Shown piece after piece: positions 47,051 to 57,636 of a stretch of DNA of 64,000 nt; positions within the stretch are counted from its first letter, which is position 1; each line of letters begins with the position of its first letter. Made by a program: the position numbers and the translations under genes. The stretch lies in contig OX344764.1 in NCBI GenBank assembly GCA_947034895.1, forward strand, positions 2,046,001 through 2,110,000. Reading direction: 5' to 3'. Origin of the DNA: Rhytidiadelphus loreus (lineage: Eukaryota; Streptophyta; Bryopsida; Hypnales; Hylocomiaceae). The notes under the pieces were generated by a model that worked only from the letters and a program-made list of their open reading frames with translations, was not told the origin of the DNA and ran no database searches.

Positions 47051-48086
47051 TGGACACTTTGTTATGTTGATTTTTAGCTAATTTAAGTACTTCAAAACAC
47101 TCTAATAGTTAAGAAATAAAGGTTGTTGAGGGTTAGTTAATTGTGAATTAAACTTCTAGCTAAACTAAAATTCTACCTAAACTAAATCCAAGAATACAAT
47201 TTGCCCTTTCCAAAATGGTAAAGCAAGTTGGATTCTGATATTCCTAATGAAAGTTATGTGTGGATGAAATTCGTACCTAATTCTATCCTAAAAACTTCAT
47301 CCGTCAACTAAAAATAGCAAAATAATATAAAATAAATCTAAATTTCAGGGTTTAAAGGTTAATTAAGTTATTTAACGGAATTTTTAGAGAAAACCTAATT
47401 TTGACCTATTTTAGGATTTTTCATCCAAAACTAGGTCAAATCTTCATCCACACTTTTATCCTTCAAATTAAAGTAATTTTAAAAGTAAAAGGTGGATTTG
47501 GAATCTTCAAAAGATTCCCTAGAAGATTATGGTTTCAAAAGATTCCCTAGTCGTGCCTTGAGAATATTCCTAATTGTTCTTTAATTAATCCTAATTCTAA
47601 GTTATTATTCTAATTTTAGTGAATTTTTAGGGTTTTATAGTTTTTATGAGTAAAATGATTAATTAACTTCTTGTTAAGATAAAAAGTAAGAATTTAGAAC
47701 TTTTAGGTGAAAACTTTTAAATGGATGAAAATTCCCCTTGGTTGGATGGAATTCGTTCCTTTAATAATTTTCAAGAGAATAATTAGATAAATTAGGTTTT
47801 GACTTCCCCTAATTATTATAATATTCCTTAAGTTCCTAAATTAAATTAGATTCCTTTTGAGATTCTTTTGGATGAGATTACTATTTTGTTTTCCAAATTA
47901 ATTCCAAATTAATCTAATTATTACCTTTACGAATTTAGTTAAGTTTTTTGAAAGGCTTTCTAACAATTTAAATTCTACTAGCTATTGGATTCTTAATAGT
48001 TAATTTTGTTAGTTTTAATTTTCTAATCTAAATTTTTAAAGAATGAAAGCAAAAGAAAAGACAAAAGATAAATTTTGAAATCATAC

Positions 48087-48158
48087 CTCGGTGTCAAGAA
48101 TGTCGATTGTTCCGCCATCGCAAAACACCATCATGATGGTCTCCTCGAAATTCTCCAT
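48087..48158 (-). CDS. Possible short first exon (24 codons)
   Basis: ATG at 48158, then MENFEETIMMVFCDGGTI to a donor (ACCGAG/GTATGA) at 48086. The layout (LTR-like leader, short ATG segment, donor, AT-rich intron) parallels the segment at 21429 in copy A. Support is weak. Confidence 0.25.
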
Positions 48159-48699
48159 CGTCTTTCATGAATTTGAAAGAAATCTTAGTATTATTGTTTC
48201 TAAACCTATCTAAAAAATCCAAGTTTGTTAGGTTTGGCAATTTAAAACTAATCCTTTGATTTTAGGAATTTAAATTAAATGATAAATTTAATTCATTTTT
48301 CCCAAGTTTTCAATGAATAGTAGTTTTATTCGATTGCCAATTTTTAAATAGTTGTTTTGTTAAATATTCCAAAATATTAGTTGTTGTTTGTTTTTATTGT
48401 TTTGGCTTATTAGGCCTAATAAAACAAATCCCCCAAACTACAAACAAACAACTAATTTGGCTTTGGAATCCTAATTAATAACTAAAACCAACCGAATGAA
48501 TAGTATTCTAATAAAATAATCTTAAATAATCTAAAACAAATCTATCAATGAATAGGAAAAGGAATAAAAGGATGAATGACAATCCAAATGAATAGTAAAA
48601 AGAATAAAACAATCCGAACAATTCCAACTTCAATAGTAAGATGCCAATGAAACAATAAAATAATTAATTAGGAAGATTCTCACCTTGATCCTTTGTTCT

Positions 48700-51600
48700 C
48701 CTTGGCTAACTTCTTATAATCCTTCTCTCTTCCGTTTGCTTTTTGTTTAATTGTTGTGGTTGGCAAGCTATGGGTTTTTGAGACGCTTGTGAGGTTGGAG
48801 GTGATCCTTGGTGTTCAATTTTTCTCTAAAAAGACCAAAAGTTGTGTGCGTGGCAACAACCGCCTATGCTTGGTATTTGTTTTTGGTTATATGATGATCC
48901 CTTGATTTGTAACCAAGTTTTTTCTGATTTCCCTTATGCTATCCCTTATGGTTAGTTCACGGACTGAGGCCCTGGATTATCAAGACTCCCCGCTGTTTCC
49001 AATCATTCAGTAAGCGTTGGGCTCCTCGCACAACAGTCACTGGTTCCCCATACAGTAGTCACTGAGCTCCCCGCACAGCAATCACTGGGCTCCCCGTCGC
49101 AGCTGCCACGTGTCGGGCCATGGTTGGCCGGCAACCCCCTCCCCATCTGACCTTCCCCGTCGGTCCTTGCTCCATCCTTCTAGCTCCTCCGTCAGTCCTT
49201 CGCTGATCATGTATGATTATTGGAACTACCGATTTGGCTCTCCAACCTGGCTTAACAGGCTTTTAAGCTTTGGGTAATATCAATAAACTGAGATTTTCCT
49301 TGTAAAAAAGAAACTCAATCCATTAAGAGAACTTTTCTAGAAAATTAAAGGAAGATCAAATTTTTTTGTAAGTAGCACTCAAACCCACAAAACTACAATG
49401 AACTATTTTCTATGGAAATTAAAGGTAATAAATCTAGCAATTTGAAACGAAATTAAAGCAACAAAGAGTTGGAAGCAAAGTACCTCCAACACATGCACAA
49501 GCAAAAGAGAAATCAATCTTTGAAATTTGGACCTTAAATAAGTTCCATGAGAATCTTATTCTGTTGATTCCTTGGTTTCAAAACTTCGCCATGTAGGTTA
49601 AATTCACGATTAGATGGTCAGTTTAAAAGTAAATTTAAAATTTTTTAAATCAAAGCTCCGCCGTGCGGAAGCAACCCTAGGAATTAACAATCAAATCAAA
49701 GTTTCAAGTACCTGTTTCCAGGTTTCAAAGTCAAAGCTCCGTCGTGTGGGAGCAACCCCAGGAAATAACTGACAACTTAAATTTCAAGTACCCGTTTCCA
49801 GGTTTCAAAGTCAAAGCTCCGCCGTGTGGGAGCAACCCTAGGAAATAACTGACAACTTAAATTTCAAGTACCCGTTTTCAGGTTTCAAAGTCAAAGCTCC
49901 GCCGTGCGGGAGCAACCTCAGAAATAACCAGTATCCAAGGACCCAAACTAGTATTTTGAAACTTAATTCTTAAAGGAGGTACACATGATAGTGTTTAACC
50001 GAACATTAAAAACTAATTTCCAAAATTCAAGGCAAAGTTCTAGTTTAATCACTAAAGGAGGTACACATGACAGTGTTTAACCGAACATTAGCAATTATTC
50101 AAACCAAACACCCGTTATACAACGAGTTTTGGCACGTGGTGATTCTCAAAACCTTTTGGCAAAGTCCAGCCTTGCCGCTTTAAAGTTTTAAGTTCACAGA
50201 CTATTCTCAATTCACACAAATGGTTGGTTAGTATCCAAAAGAACAATAAAATCAACTAGAGTTTGAGAACTACTCCCACAACTCCCAAAATATCAAAGTT
50301 TTGGGGCTTGAAGCCTCCAAATTCAAGAAATAAGCTAGTTAACACAAACAACACTAGAGTTAGGGGATTTCCTCCACCTAAACTCTTTGAAAAGCAAAGT
50401 TTTGGGGCTTGAAGCCTCCAAATTCAAACAAGAAAAGAAAACAAAGCTTTGAAAGGGCCCTCTGGACCTTCAAAGTACAAGATAATAGAAGAAAATAGAA
50501 GAAAATAGCCAAAACTTGGCTTAAAAAGTGCTCCGACAAGTGTCGGTAGCACGACAAGAGCAACAACAAGAATGAAATAAGAGAATGAGGGCCACGAACA
50601 ACCTCGAGGAAGGGCCTTATATACTCGCTCCCGGCCCCCCCCTGGTAAGTTGTTCGTAAAATTATCTTTACTTTCAATCTAGATATTTCGCTAAACTACC
50701 TAAACGTATTTTCTAAATAATCTTTGTTTAATGGGAAGGAAGGTTCTCAAGCGAGTTCCTTCTAGGCCCTAAATGGCCTTAGAATCTTTTCCCAAATCAA
50801 ATATTTGATTTTCCCAAGATATTTTGAAAACCTACCTAATTAACCAAGATATTTTGTGTTTTAATCTAGGGTTAATTCTAAATTGGCTTTCTTTAGTCCA
50901 AAAGATGGCTTCTTACACAAGACAAGTATCTTGGGCAAATCCAATCTTCGATTTTACAAGAGATATTTGCAAAATCAACCCAAATTAATCCAAAATTACA
51001 TTTTAAAAGTCAAACTAAGGGCTGACCCTCTCTATCTTTTGAGGGACAACTCGAAACTGAAAACAAACTGCGCCATCGCGTTCAAAAAATCCCAATTAGC
51101 CTAAAGGACCCCTTACCCTTACCTCTCCAGCCGTTTTAAAGCGCAAATTTGAGTCACGGTAACTCAGAACAAAAGTTAAAAAGCTAACTTTTGGAGTTTG
51201 CGTCTTTTGATGAAACTGTCGGTCTTGGGTGGTTTAGAATATTCGTGGGAGTAAGAATTGACCCTTGAAACGCTCCGTTCAGACACCACTAGCTCCTGGT
51301 TCGCCGGTCAACCCGCCGTCAAGTTGTAAATTCTTATAAAATTCGCTATCGGTCCTAATTCTGGTAGTTGGGAATGTCGGAATGTCTTCAAACTTGACAG
51401 GGCTCTTTATTGGCACACAAAACACTATCCTAATTTTTAGTGAGATTTTACCGCAACATTGGTAATTTCTAGGAATTTACAAATGCAGTTTTAAGCGGTT
51501 GACTTCCCATGGAGTCATCGTGGAGTTTTGTAAAATCCCGAAACTTTTGGGCAATCTTCTACAAGATGTCCATCAACTAAGGGCAAAACCAAATCTCCAA

Positions 51601-51750
51601 TAAGAATGCTATTTCTAGCAATTCTTTAATAATTTCCACCCGGGGGGAAAATTATTCTTGATACCGGGGGAGTCTTGGATGATCGGGCTTCTATTTGACC
51701 TCCTGGCATGCTTTGACCTAGAAAAGCACCATTCTGTATGTTCCAATCAT
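48700..51750 (-). mobile_element. LTR-retrotransposon-like insertion, copy B
   Basis: Minus-strand relative of the block at 18.55-22.4 kb. Shared landmarks: GCGGTAAAATCTCACTAAAA (51454-51435), the GGGTTGACCGGCG word, a TATA box (50624-50618) beside GGCCCTTC, CTTTGAAGGTCC, leader repeats with GGCGGAGCTTTGA, and then CCCCGCACAG-type GC repeats (48990-49110). Edges are approximate and no target duplication was found. If real it is nested inside the hAT element. Confidence 0.5.
49651..49930 (-). repeat. 80-bp tandem repeats (4 copies)
   Basis: Units start at 49651, 49732, 49812 and 49892, each with CAAAGCTCCGCCGTGTGGGA and TTTCAAGTACCCGTTTCCAG. They are nearly identical, so recent or homogenised. 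They lie in the leader of LTR-like copy B. Confidence 0.9.
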
Positions 51751-51840
51751 CATTTCCTCCATCTTGGTCTGTGAATGAATGTATTTCTCAAAATTACCTG
51801 CAAACAATAAATCTAACTCTTTCGAGTTGGATTTGGACTG

Positions 51841-51900
51841 ACTCGGACTAGACTCAAACTAGACTCGGACTAGACTCGGACTAGACTCGGACTAGACTCT
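51841..51900 (+). repeat. 11-bp minisatellite
   Basis: Five and a half units of ACTCGGACTAG, one with AA for GG. Confidence 0.9.
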
Positions 51901-52195
51901 AACTTTTAACCAGTTTGTTACATGTATACTTATAGCTGTTGTATTACATGAACAAGACACTAGGACTGGTTAACTCTCAAATTCTCACATCGCTCGGAAT
52001 TACTGACTTAACTACTTATTTATACTAATAAGACCTAAAATTAGTGAAAATGTAACGTCTTACGTGTTTCACGCATTTAAGGCCATGACACACCCCTTTG
52101 GTAGGGACTTCTACCAAAACCCACAATAATTGTATTTTTATATGTTTTTTCTTATTTTTCACTTAAAAATTAACTAAAAATCGCGAAAAATAAGT

Positions 52196-52627
52196 TCAGA
52201 ATTCCAAGTGCCAACTTGAGGGCCCACACAAGCCAAACAACTCGTACAAGCGCTCGTGGAAGGGAGCCTTGCACATTGCGCACCGACGACGAACAATCAT
52301 GAAACTGATGAGGCAAAATGGGTGGTATACATGGTTGCATGTGCCCAACTACATTCCACCTTCAGGGCCAAATGGATTCATACAAATGGGACATGTGGTC
52401 CCGTCGTGCACAAAACTTGAAGGATTTGGCCACTCCAACAACGGGTTGCCTTTGTAGTCGACCTTCGACCCAAGTTGGTTTTTGAAATCCCAATTGTGTT
52501 TGGACCAATCAATGATTATTTTTCCACCATCAAGCTCAATGATTGCCATGTTGGGACTGAAAAGATCATCCACAAGGGCCCATGAAGTCAAGCCAAACAC
52601 CCTTTCTTGATTGTGCTCAGTGCTCAC
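52196..52627 (-). pseudogene. RING-H2 zinc finger frame with one in-frame stop
   Basis: One leftward frame from 52627 to a TGA at 52198-52196, interrupted only by TAG at 52351-52349. Before the stop it has VDDLFSPNMAIIELDGGKI and ends CPICMNPFGPEGGM; after it, LGTCNHVYHPFCLISFMI and RRRCAMCKAPF. The metal ligands fit RING-H2: C-x2-C-x13-C-x1-H-x2-H-x2-C-x10-C-x2-C. RING-H2 proteins usually act as E3 ubiquitin ligases; that is family knowledge, not shown here. The stop falls inside the finger and could come from CAG. It is probably the 3' part of the coiled-coil gene upstream (54521 to 52716), joined by an intron or a shift near 52640-52710. Confidence 0.65.
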
Positions 52628-52715
52628 TGTAGTAGTGGTCCAATTTCTTGAACTCTACTACCAGTTGTCATGTCTTGTCAACGGTGAACACGCATGCCAA
52701 CTTCCACTGGTAGTA

Positions 52716-54521
52716 CTACTCCACCAAGGCATGCAAACGATTTTGTAATGTTTGATTTTCGCCTCGCAAGTTGTTGAGCTCAAGGTTGTTGTCCATAACC
52801 ATGCCCCGAACTTTAGTCTGCATTGGTACGTTGCCGGTGGCAATTACTTCGGGAAAGGCCAATGAATCTTCTTGTGTAGACATGGCAGCATCACTTGGAG
52901 CATTTTGAACCGGAATTTGAGAATCCCGAGGAGGTCCTTGTGCATGTCCTCGTGGATCCTGACCTTCGTTCACCCGGGGAGGACACTCCCTATGTTTTAG
53001 CAACCTACGTGCGGCGGAAAAAGTAAAACAAGTAATACACCTTAAAATTTAATTTCTTTTTCAAAAAAAAAATTATGGATAGATTTTACTACTTTAGAAG
53101 TTTATGTTTTGAATTATTGGTATTTTTTTGTGCTAATAGTAATTAGTTATAAATTTTTGAAGAAAAAAGATACACTGTAAAGCTGAAAATAACTTTCACA
53201 CCTCTATATTATATAAGAAAAAAAATTTGAAAAATGAAAAAAAAATTATATAGAATAGCTTTCTATTGAAAGTTTATTTTGGTTGAATATTGATGCAATA
53301 GTCATCTTCATGTGAGCTCTATAAATATTTTAGTTGGAGAACATGCCATTTTAGTTTATTTTTCAACCCTTTCTGGAAAATATATCTTATGTTATTTGGA
53401 ATTGAATTTTTTGTCAATAGAAACCTTTAGTCATTGTTAAACAAAGCTCAAAATTTTAGAATGAAATTATAGTTTATTCAAGGTGAATTACATGTATTAC
53501 TTTTTCCACCGCCACACGTGGGTACCCCAAATGTAGTGAGAGTGTCCTCCTCTAGTTCGTTCATCATTTGTGCTGCTTGTAGAGCTTGCCGAAGCTCCTC
53601 TATGTTACGTGCTTGTTGAGCAATTACTCTGTCTTTGAGCGTGATGTCTTCTCGTAACTTGCCCACATCTTCATATAGAGAATGTAGTTCATCACCTCGG
53701 TCTTGTAACTGCACCCTCAAGCTTTGTATGGTGTCTGCAACAGCCATAACATCAACAACTCCAAGAGTTGGTTCATCAGGTGCTTGGAATTGCGCCTGAG
53801 CAACTCCAAGTACTGGTTCAATGGGGCCTTGGACCTCTACATGAATATTTGGTTCTGGAAATTGTTCACGAGGTGCACATTGCGCCCTTCTCCTTTGTGC
53901 ACGTTGTTGTCCTCTGGGGGTTAATTCCACCACAACATGAGATCCATCAGAGTCATCATCAGTAGTAGAATCCGTTGTCTCATATGTGTTAGGCGGCTCA
54001 ATACGTGTGTTGACCCTGCCCAACCCTCCTTCGGGATATCTCATAACCCCCCTTGGAATCATTCCATTTGCTGGTGTTGGTATCTTGATACCATCTGCTG
54101 TGGTTGGCGTGCCCTTCAAAGTGGACCAATCCACCCGCTTGTTCAATCTCACCTCCGCATGTACACCTCGTGTAATGAAAAGGTGAATTTCATTCTTTTT
54201 CACAGTGGGTTTTTCGTATAACACTTGGTATACTTCGATGCATCTTTGTTTAAAGGCCTCATCGATGCAGTGTTTCAAATTTGCTTTGTGAAATCGGCGG
54301 TGGTAGTTGTGTCGCTCTTCAGGGAAGGCCTTGTCAATGTGGCACCATTCTATGTAAGTGATGCAAGTTTCGAAACTCCACGATTCTGGCACGTCATTCC
54401 AGCCCCTAAATGCCAGTTTTTCGGGGTTTCGAAGTACATGTAACCTCTTCCGATGTTTGTTACCCGGCCTTAGTCGAATCCTGTCTCGTTCATCTTTGTT
54501 GGTTCTTGGTGGTGTGGCCAT
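52716..54521 (-). CDS. Coiled-coil protein gene of hAT element, two exons
   Basis: ATG at 54521 (MATPPRTNKDERDRIRLRPG). Exon 1 is open to 53478 (347 codons). A basic globular-looking N-terminal domain (WSFETCITYIEWCHIDKAFPEERHNYHRRFHK) and a proline-rich linker precede a C-terminal coiled coil (VQLQDRGDELHSLYEDVGKL, AQQARNIEELRQALQAAQMM). A donor (GGAAAAA/GTAATA) near 53490 and an acceptor (GCACGTAG) near 53010 would join exon 2 (53003 to 52716), which has another coiled coil (NNLELNNLRGENQTLQNRLH). I do not recognise the family. It is divergent from the kinase-like gene at 55007 and shares its promoter array. The intron is almost wholly homologous to a MITE at 60529-61113. Confidence 0.55.
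53038..53478. repeat. 440-bp repeat shared with the TIR element at 60.5-61.1 kb
   Basis: It aligns along its length with 60597-61037; shared words include GAAGTTTATGTTTTGAATTAT, TGAAAATAACTTTCACACC and CAAAGCTCAAAATTTTAGG. Homology also reaches left to a diverged end, CCCGGGGAGGACACT at 52973, matching the TIR CCCGGGGAGATCACT. No right TIR is seen here. Confidence 0.85.
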
Positions 54522-54613
54522 CGTGAATTTTTTTGGCAAAAACCTGTATACTGTAAAGGGCCCTGTACAACGCCAACGACCAGCTCAATGAAGAGGTGGA
54601 GGATTTGGAATAC

Positions 54614-54833
54614 GCAGGGCGGGGACTAATGGGGCGGGAACGGACTTTTATAGTCCTCAAATTTGCCTGTCAAGGCGGGGACGTCTGGGGCCAGGGCGGG
54701 GACGTGTCCGAGCCAGGGCGGGGACAGGTCCGAGCTAGGGCGGGGACGGCTCGGGCGGGGCAGGGACGTGTCGGGCCAGGGCGAGGACATGTGGCGGCCA
54801 GGGCGCGGACGTGGGAGAGGCGGGGACTATAAA
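54614..54833. promoter_or_regulatory. Bidirectional promoter with ten GC motifs
   Basis: About ten copies of RGGGCGGGGACGT lie in 220 bp, all in the plus orientation. At the left edge the minus strand reads GGACTATAAAAG (54656-54645), pointing at the coiled-coil gene whose ATG is at 54521. At the right edge the plus strand reads GGACTATAAATCC (TATAAA 54828-54833), pointing at the kinase-like gene (ATG 55007). TATA-to-ATG distances are about 125 and 175 bp. Motif array and divergent TATA boxes are seen; shared regulation is inference. Confidence 0.7.
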
Positions 54834-55006
54834 TCCTAAAGGATCCCTCATTTCTTCTTTGCCAAGTCCACGCCCTACGCCTCACACCTTTGTTTGCGCA
54901 AGCGACCCTTGGAAGTGAGTTTGGTGGGTGATTGGGCTTGGCCCACATATAGCACCCGGTTTTTTTTATTTTCTCCAAAACTTTGGTGGTTCCGAAATAT
55001 TGTACA

Positions 55007-56587
55007 ATGGCAAGACAAGGGAGTGGGTCATCGGGTCACCGCTCGGTGTTTGAAGACTTGGATGCAATTTTTGAGGTGGTGCCTCCAGCCACGAATGTGT
55101 CAGGGGCTTCAGGGTCATCCAATCCCTCATCATCCAGCAGGTCGAAGCGTAAAAACCAACCCACTCCTGACATGCCCCCTCACGAATATGTGCTCGAGGC
55201 TAGAGCAATAGCGGTCAATTTTTACACACGACGAAGTGTGGGAATGATGTGCAAAGAATACGTGAATTTCAACGAAGAAGGGTACCACAAATTGAATGCT
55301 GAAGTACGGCGAGAGTTGGAGACCAAATTTAGAGCATCCGAACGATTCAACAACTATTAAGATTACTGGTTGCACTTTGAGTGGTTGGATAAACAAGTGT
55401 CGCAGTTGACCACCAATATTGTGGCGAATTGGTGTTATCACACGAAGAAGAAAGATGATGGTAGTGATTGGGACACGCATGACAAGGAATTTGGTTCAAG
55501 ATTGTACCAAATTCAGAAGTTCTCCCAACAATTTTCTTCCTCGCGTAGAAAGAAACAAGCACCATGGAAAGCGACGCTTGAAGACCAAATACGAGCTCAT
55601 TGTGTGAGTGGAACATTCAAGTGGTTGGAAAGTTGCGTGAAAGTGAATCCCATGCCGAATCAAACTATGACTAGATCATATGGGACTATGAGGAAGGTGG
55701 TGCTCACGAGACTACAAAGCATTCCCAGTTGAATTTGCTTCGCCGGAAAGACTTTGAAGACCTCGAATTAAAAGGAGAAGCGCCAAGCTATTGTAAGCAA
55801 GGCGAGGGGGTGTCCAGTGATACATCCTGGTATCGTAAGACTTGCGTACATCCATCCAAAAACAATGGAAGGCTATACGCTATGGTGGAATGGAGGGTCT
55901 TTGATTTCTTTCTTGGCCAAGTACAACTCAAAAGTGAGTGAATCGTTGGATGTGGATGACATCACGAGACAACATGATGCAGGGTTGACACAGGAAGAAC
56001 TTGGTTGGGTTGCAACTTATCGTTGAAAGAGCGTGAATTTGGCTTTATCATTGCTTGTCATAGTGGGAAAATGCCATGAAGCAAAATATTTACACAATGA
56101 CATTAATCCATCCAACGTTTTGCTCCATTTTGATGAATGGAAAGAAAACACAGTGTACATTGGGATTTGCGATTGGGGGCTTTCTGGTCGAGTTGTAGAG
56201 AAGGAGCCATCAAGGTATGGTTATCGAACCATGGAGGAGCTCCAACAGGAGAAAAAACAACGAAAACATGCAGCCCCTGAGTTGTTCTACATGTATGGAA
56301 AGAAGGGGTCAGAGACCTTACTTGAAGTCATGCAGAAAAAACACTTCTACTCCGTGGCTGCTGATGCATATGCAACTAGATGGATAGCATATCAAATTTG
56401 GAAAGAAGAGTGGGATCCAAAGTATTTTACGACCAAAAACCCAGAGCAGTATCAGCATTTGAGGATTCAACTACTGAGCCTCCAGAAAATAGATGTAGGC
56501 GAGAGGGCATCTGTGCCTGATGTTCTAGACACTTTGAGGAAGGCACCTCATTGTTGGACTATGCCCGACTATTGTTATCGTACGTAA
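55007..56587 (+). pseudogene. Protein-kinase-like gene of hAT element, four in-frame stops
   Basis: One frame of 526 codons from ATG 55007 (MARQGSGSSGHRSVFEDLDA) to TAA 56587. It has no frameshift but has stops at 55358 (TAA), 55730 (TGA), 55769 (TAA) and 56024 (TGA), each one C-to-T change from CAA or CGA. The first 220 codons are an unrecognised region. Then come kinase landmarks in order: RSYGTMRKV (glycine loop), ICFAGKTLK (ATP lysine), HPGIVRL, LWWNGGSL (hinge), YLHNDINPSNVLLHF (catalytic loop, HND for HRD), ICDWGLSGR (DWG for DFG) and HAAPELFYMYG (APE motif). The catalytic Lys and both Asp are present. Substrate unknown. Its promoter is the shared array at 54614-54833. Confidence 0.75.
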
Positions 56588-57540
56588 TATATTGTTTTTA
56601 CTTTTTGAGCTCTAGTATGTGATAGTTTTATAGGCAGACCACACATTTTTGGTTAGAAGAGCATCAAGCATGTGTATTTCATGGTTGCTACACATTTCAT
56701 ACATAAAGATACGGACATATGGTGAAAATCTTGTAATATGCAATTTGGTCTTTCTTCCATCAAGATAGTTGTATGACTTCTGTGAATTTGTGAATGTGTA
56801 GTAAACAAAGTAGCAAACAACTAATTAGATTTGAAATTGATTTTTTAGAGTTTGATATACAAAAAAAGGCAAAAAGCTTAGAATCATTCCGTTTTGATCA
56901 ATGAGTCAAAAATTATGAGGATTATATGAGGATTTTCTGTTTGCGGGCAGTTTTGGATTTCCTGCTCTAAAATAAACTTTGACATCCTTTATCTTATCCA
57001 ATTTTCAATATTTTTGGACAAAAATAAAATTATAGGATGTACATACATTATTACAACATTTCGACCATTGGAATTGTAAATTTTCAATTCCATATTTAAA
57101 TTGTAAATAATTTAGTATTTTTAATCATTCTCTAGTACTACCTACTTACTATTTTTTTCCTATATGTTGTACTATTCCAAATGATCTGAAATTTTTCAAG
57201 CATGTGGCCAACTTGTCTAGGAAAACAAATCCAAAGAAGCACCACCATTTAGGTCATTTTTTCATAGAAATGTGAGCTTGTGAAGTGCAGCTGCCCTGCT
57301 TTTCGCAGGGTCAAAAAAATGATTTTAGTTAATTTCAAATTTTGAATGCTTATATCTTGCAATTTACCTGGTGGAAATGTCTGAAATTTTTACCACAAGT
57401 TTTTGATACTATATAATACAACATCCTACGGTTAGATATGTCAAAAAAAGTTTTTTATCAAAATTTTGGTAGTTGTACTAGAAATGACAGTTTTAGAGAG
57501 TTTTTGGTGAAAACATAGTGACGGTCCTTTAAGGGTTAAA
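56588..57540. other. Non-coding right part of hAT element
   Basis: AT-rich, no supported gene. CGGACGGG words appear only in the last 70 bp (57570-57615), beside the right TIR. Confidence 0.6.
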
Positions 57541-57636
57541 AAAAGTCAACTTTAGTGTTGACCACATCGGACGGGCGAGACCTCTATCGGACGGGCAAAC
57601 CGGACGTCCATCCGGTATGACAACCCTGGCAATGGC

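Larger units (their letters stand above)
36842..57628 (-). mobile_element. 20.8-kb hAT-type element with cargo genes
   Basis: Left end TAGGGTTGTCATACC (36842-36856); right end GGTATGACAACCCTG (57614-57628). These are 15-bp inverted repeats with one mismatch at the outermost base. The 8 bases GCAATGGC flank both ends (36834-36841 and 57629-57636), the target duplication expected of hAT elements, and they fall in one integrase reading frame that continues on the far side. CGGACGG words cluster just inside each end. The span includes a hAT transposase (41927 to 38367), unknown ORFs at 46.3-48.2 kb, an LTR-like copy B, a RING-H2 frame, a coiled-coil gene and a kinase-like frame. It is far longer than usual hAT elements. 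Whether the extra genes are cargo moved by the ends or later nested insertions is inference, favoured by the shared GC-motif arrays. Confidence 0.85.
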
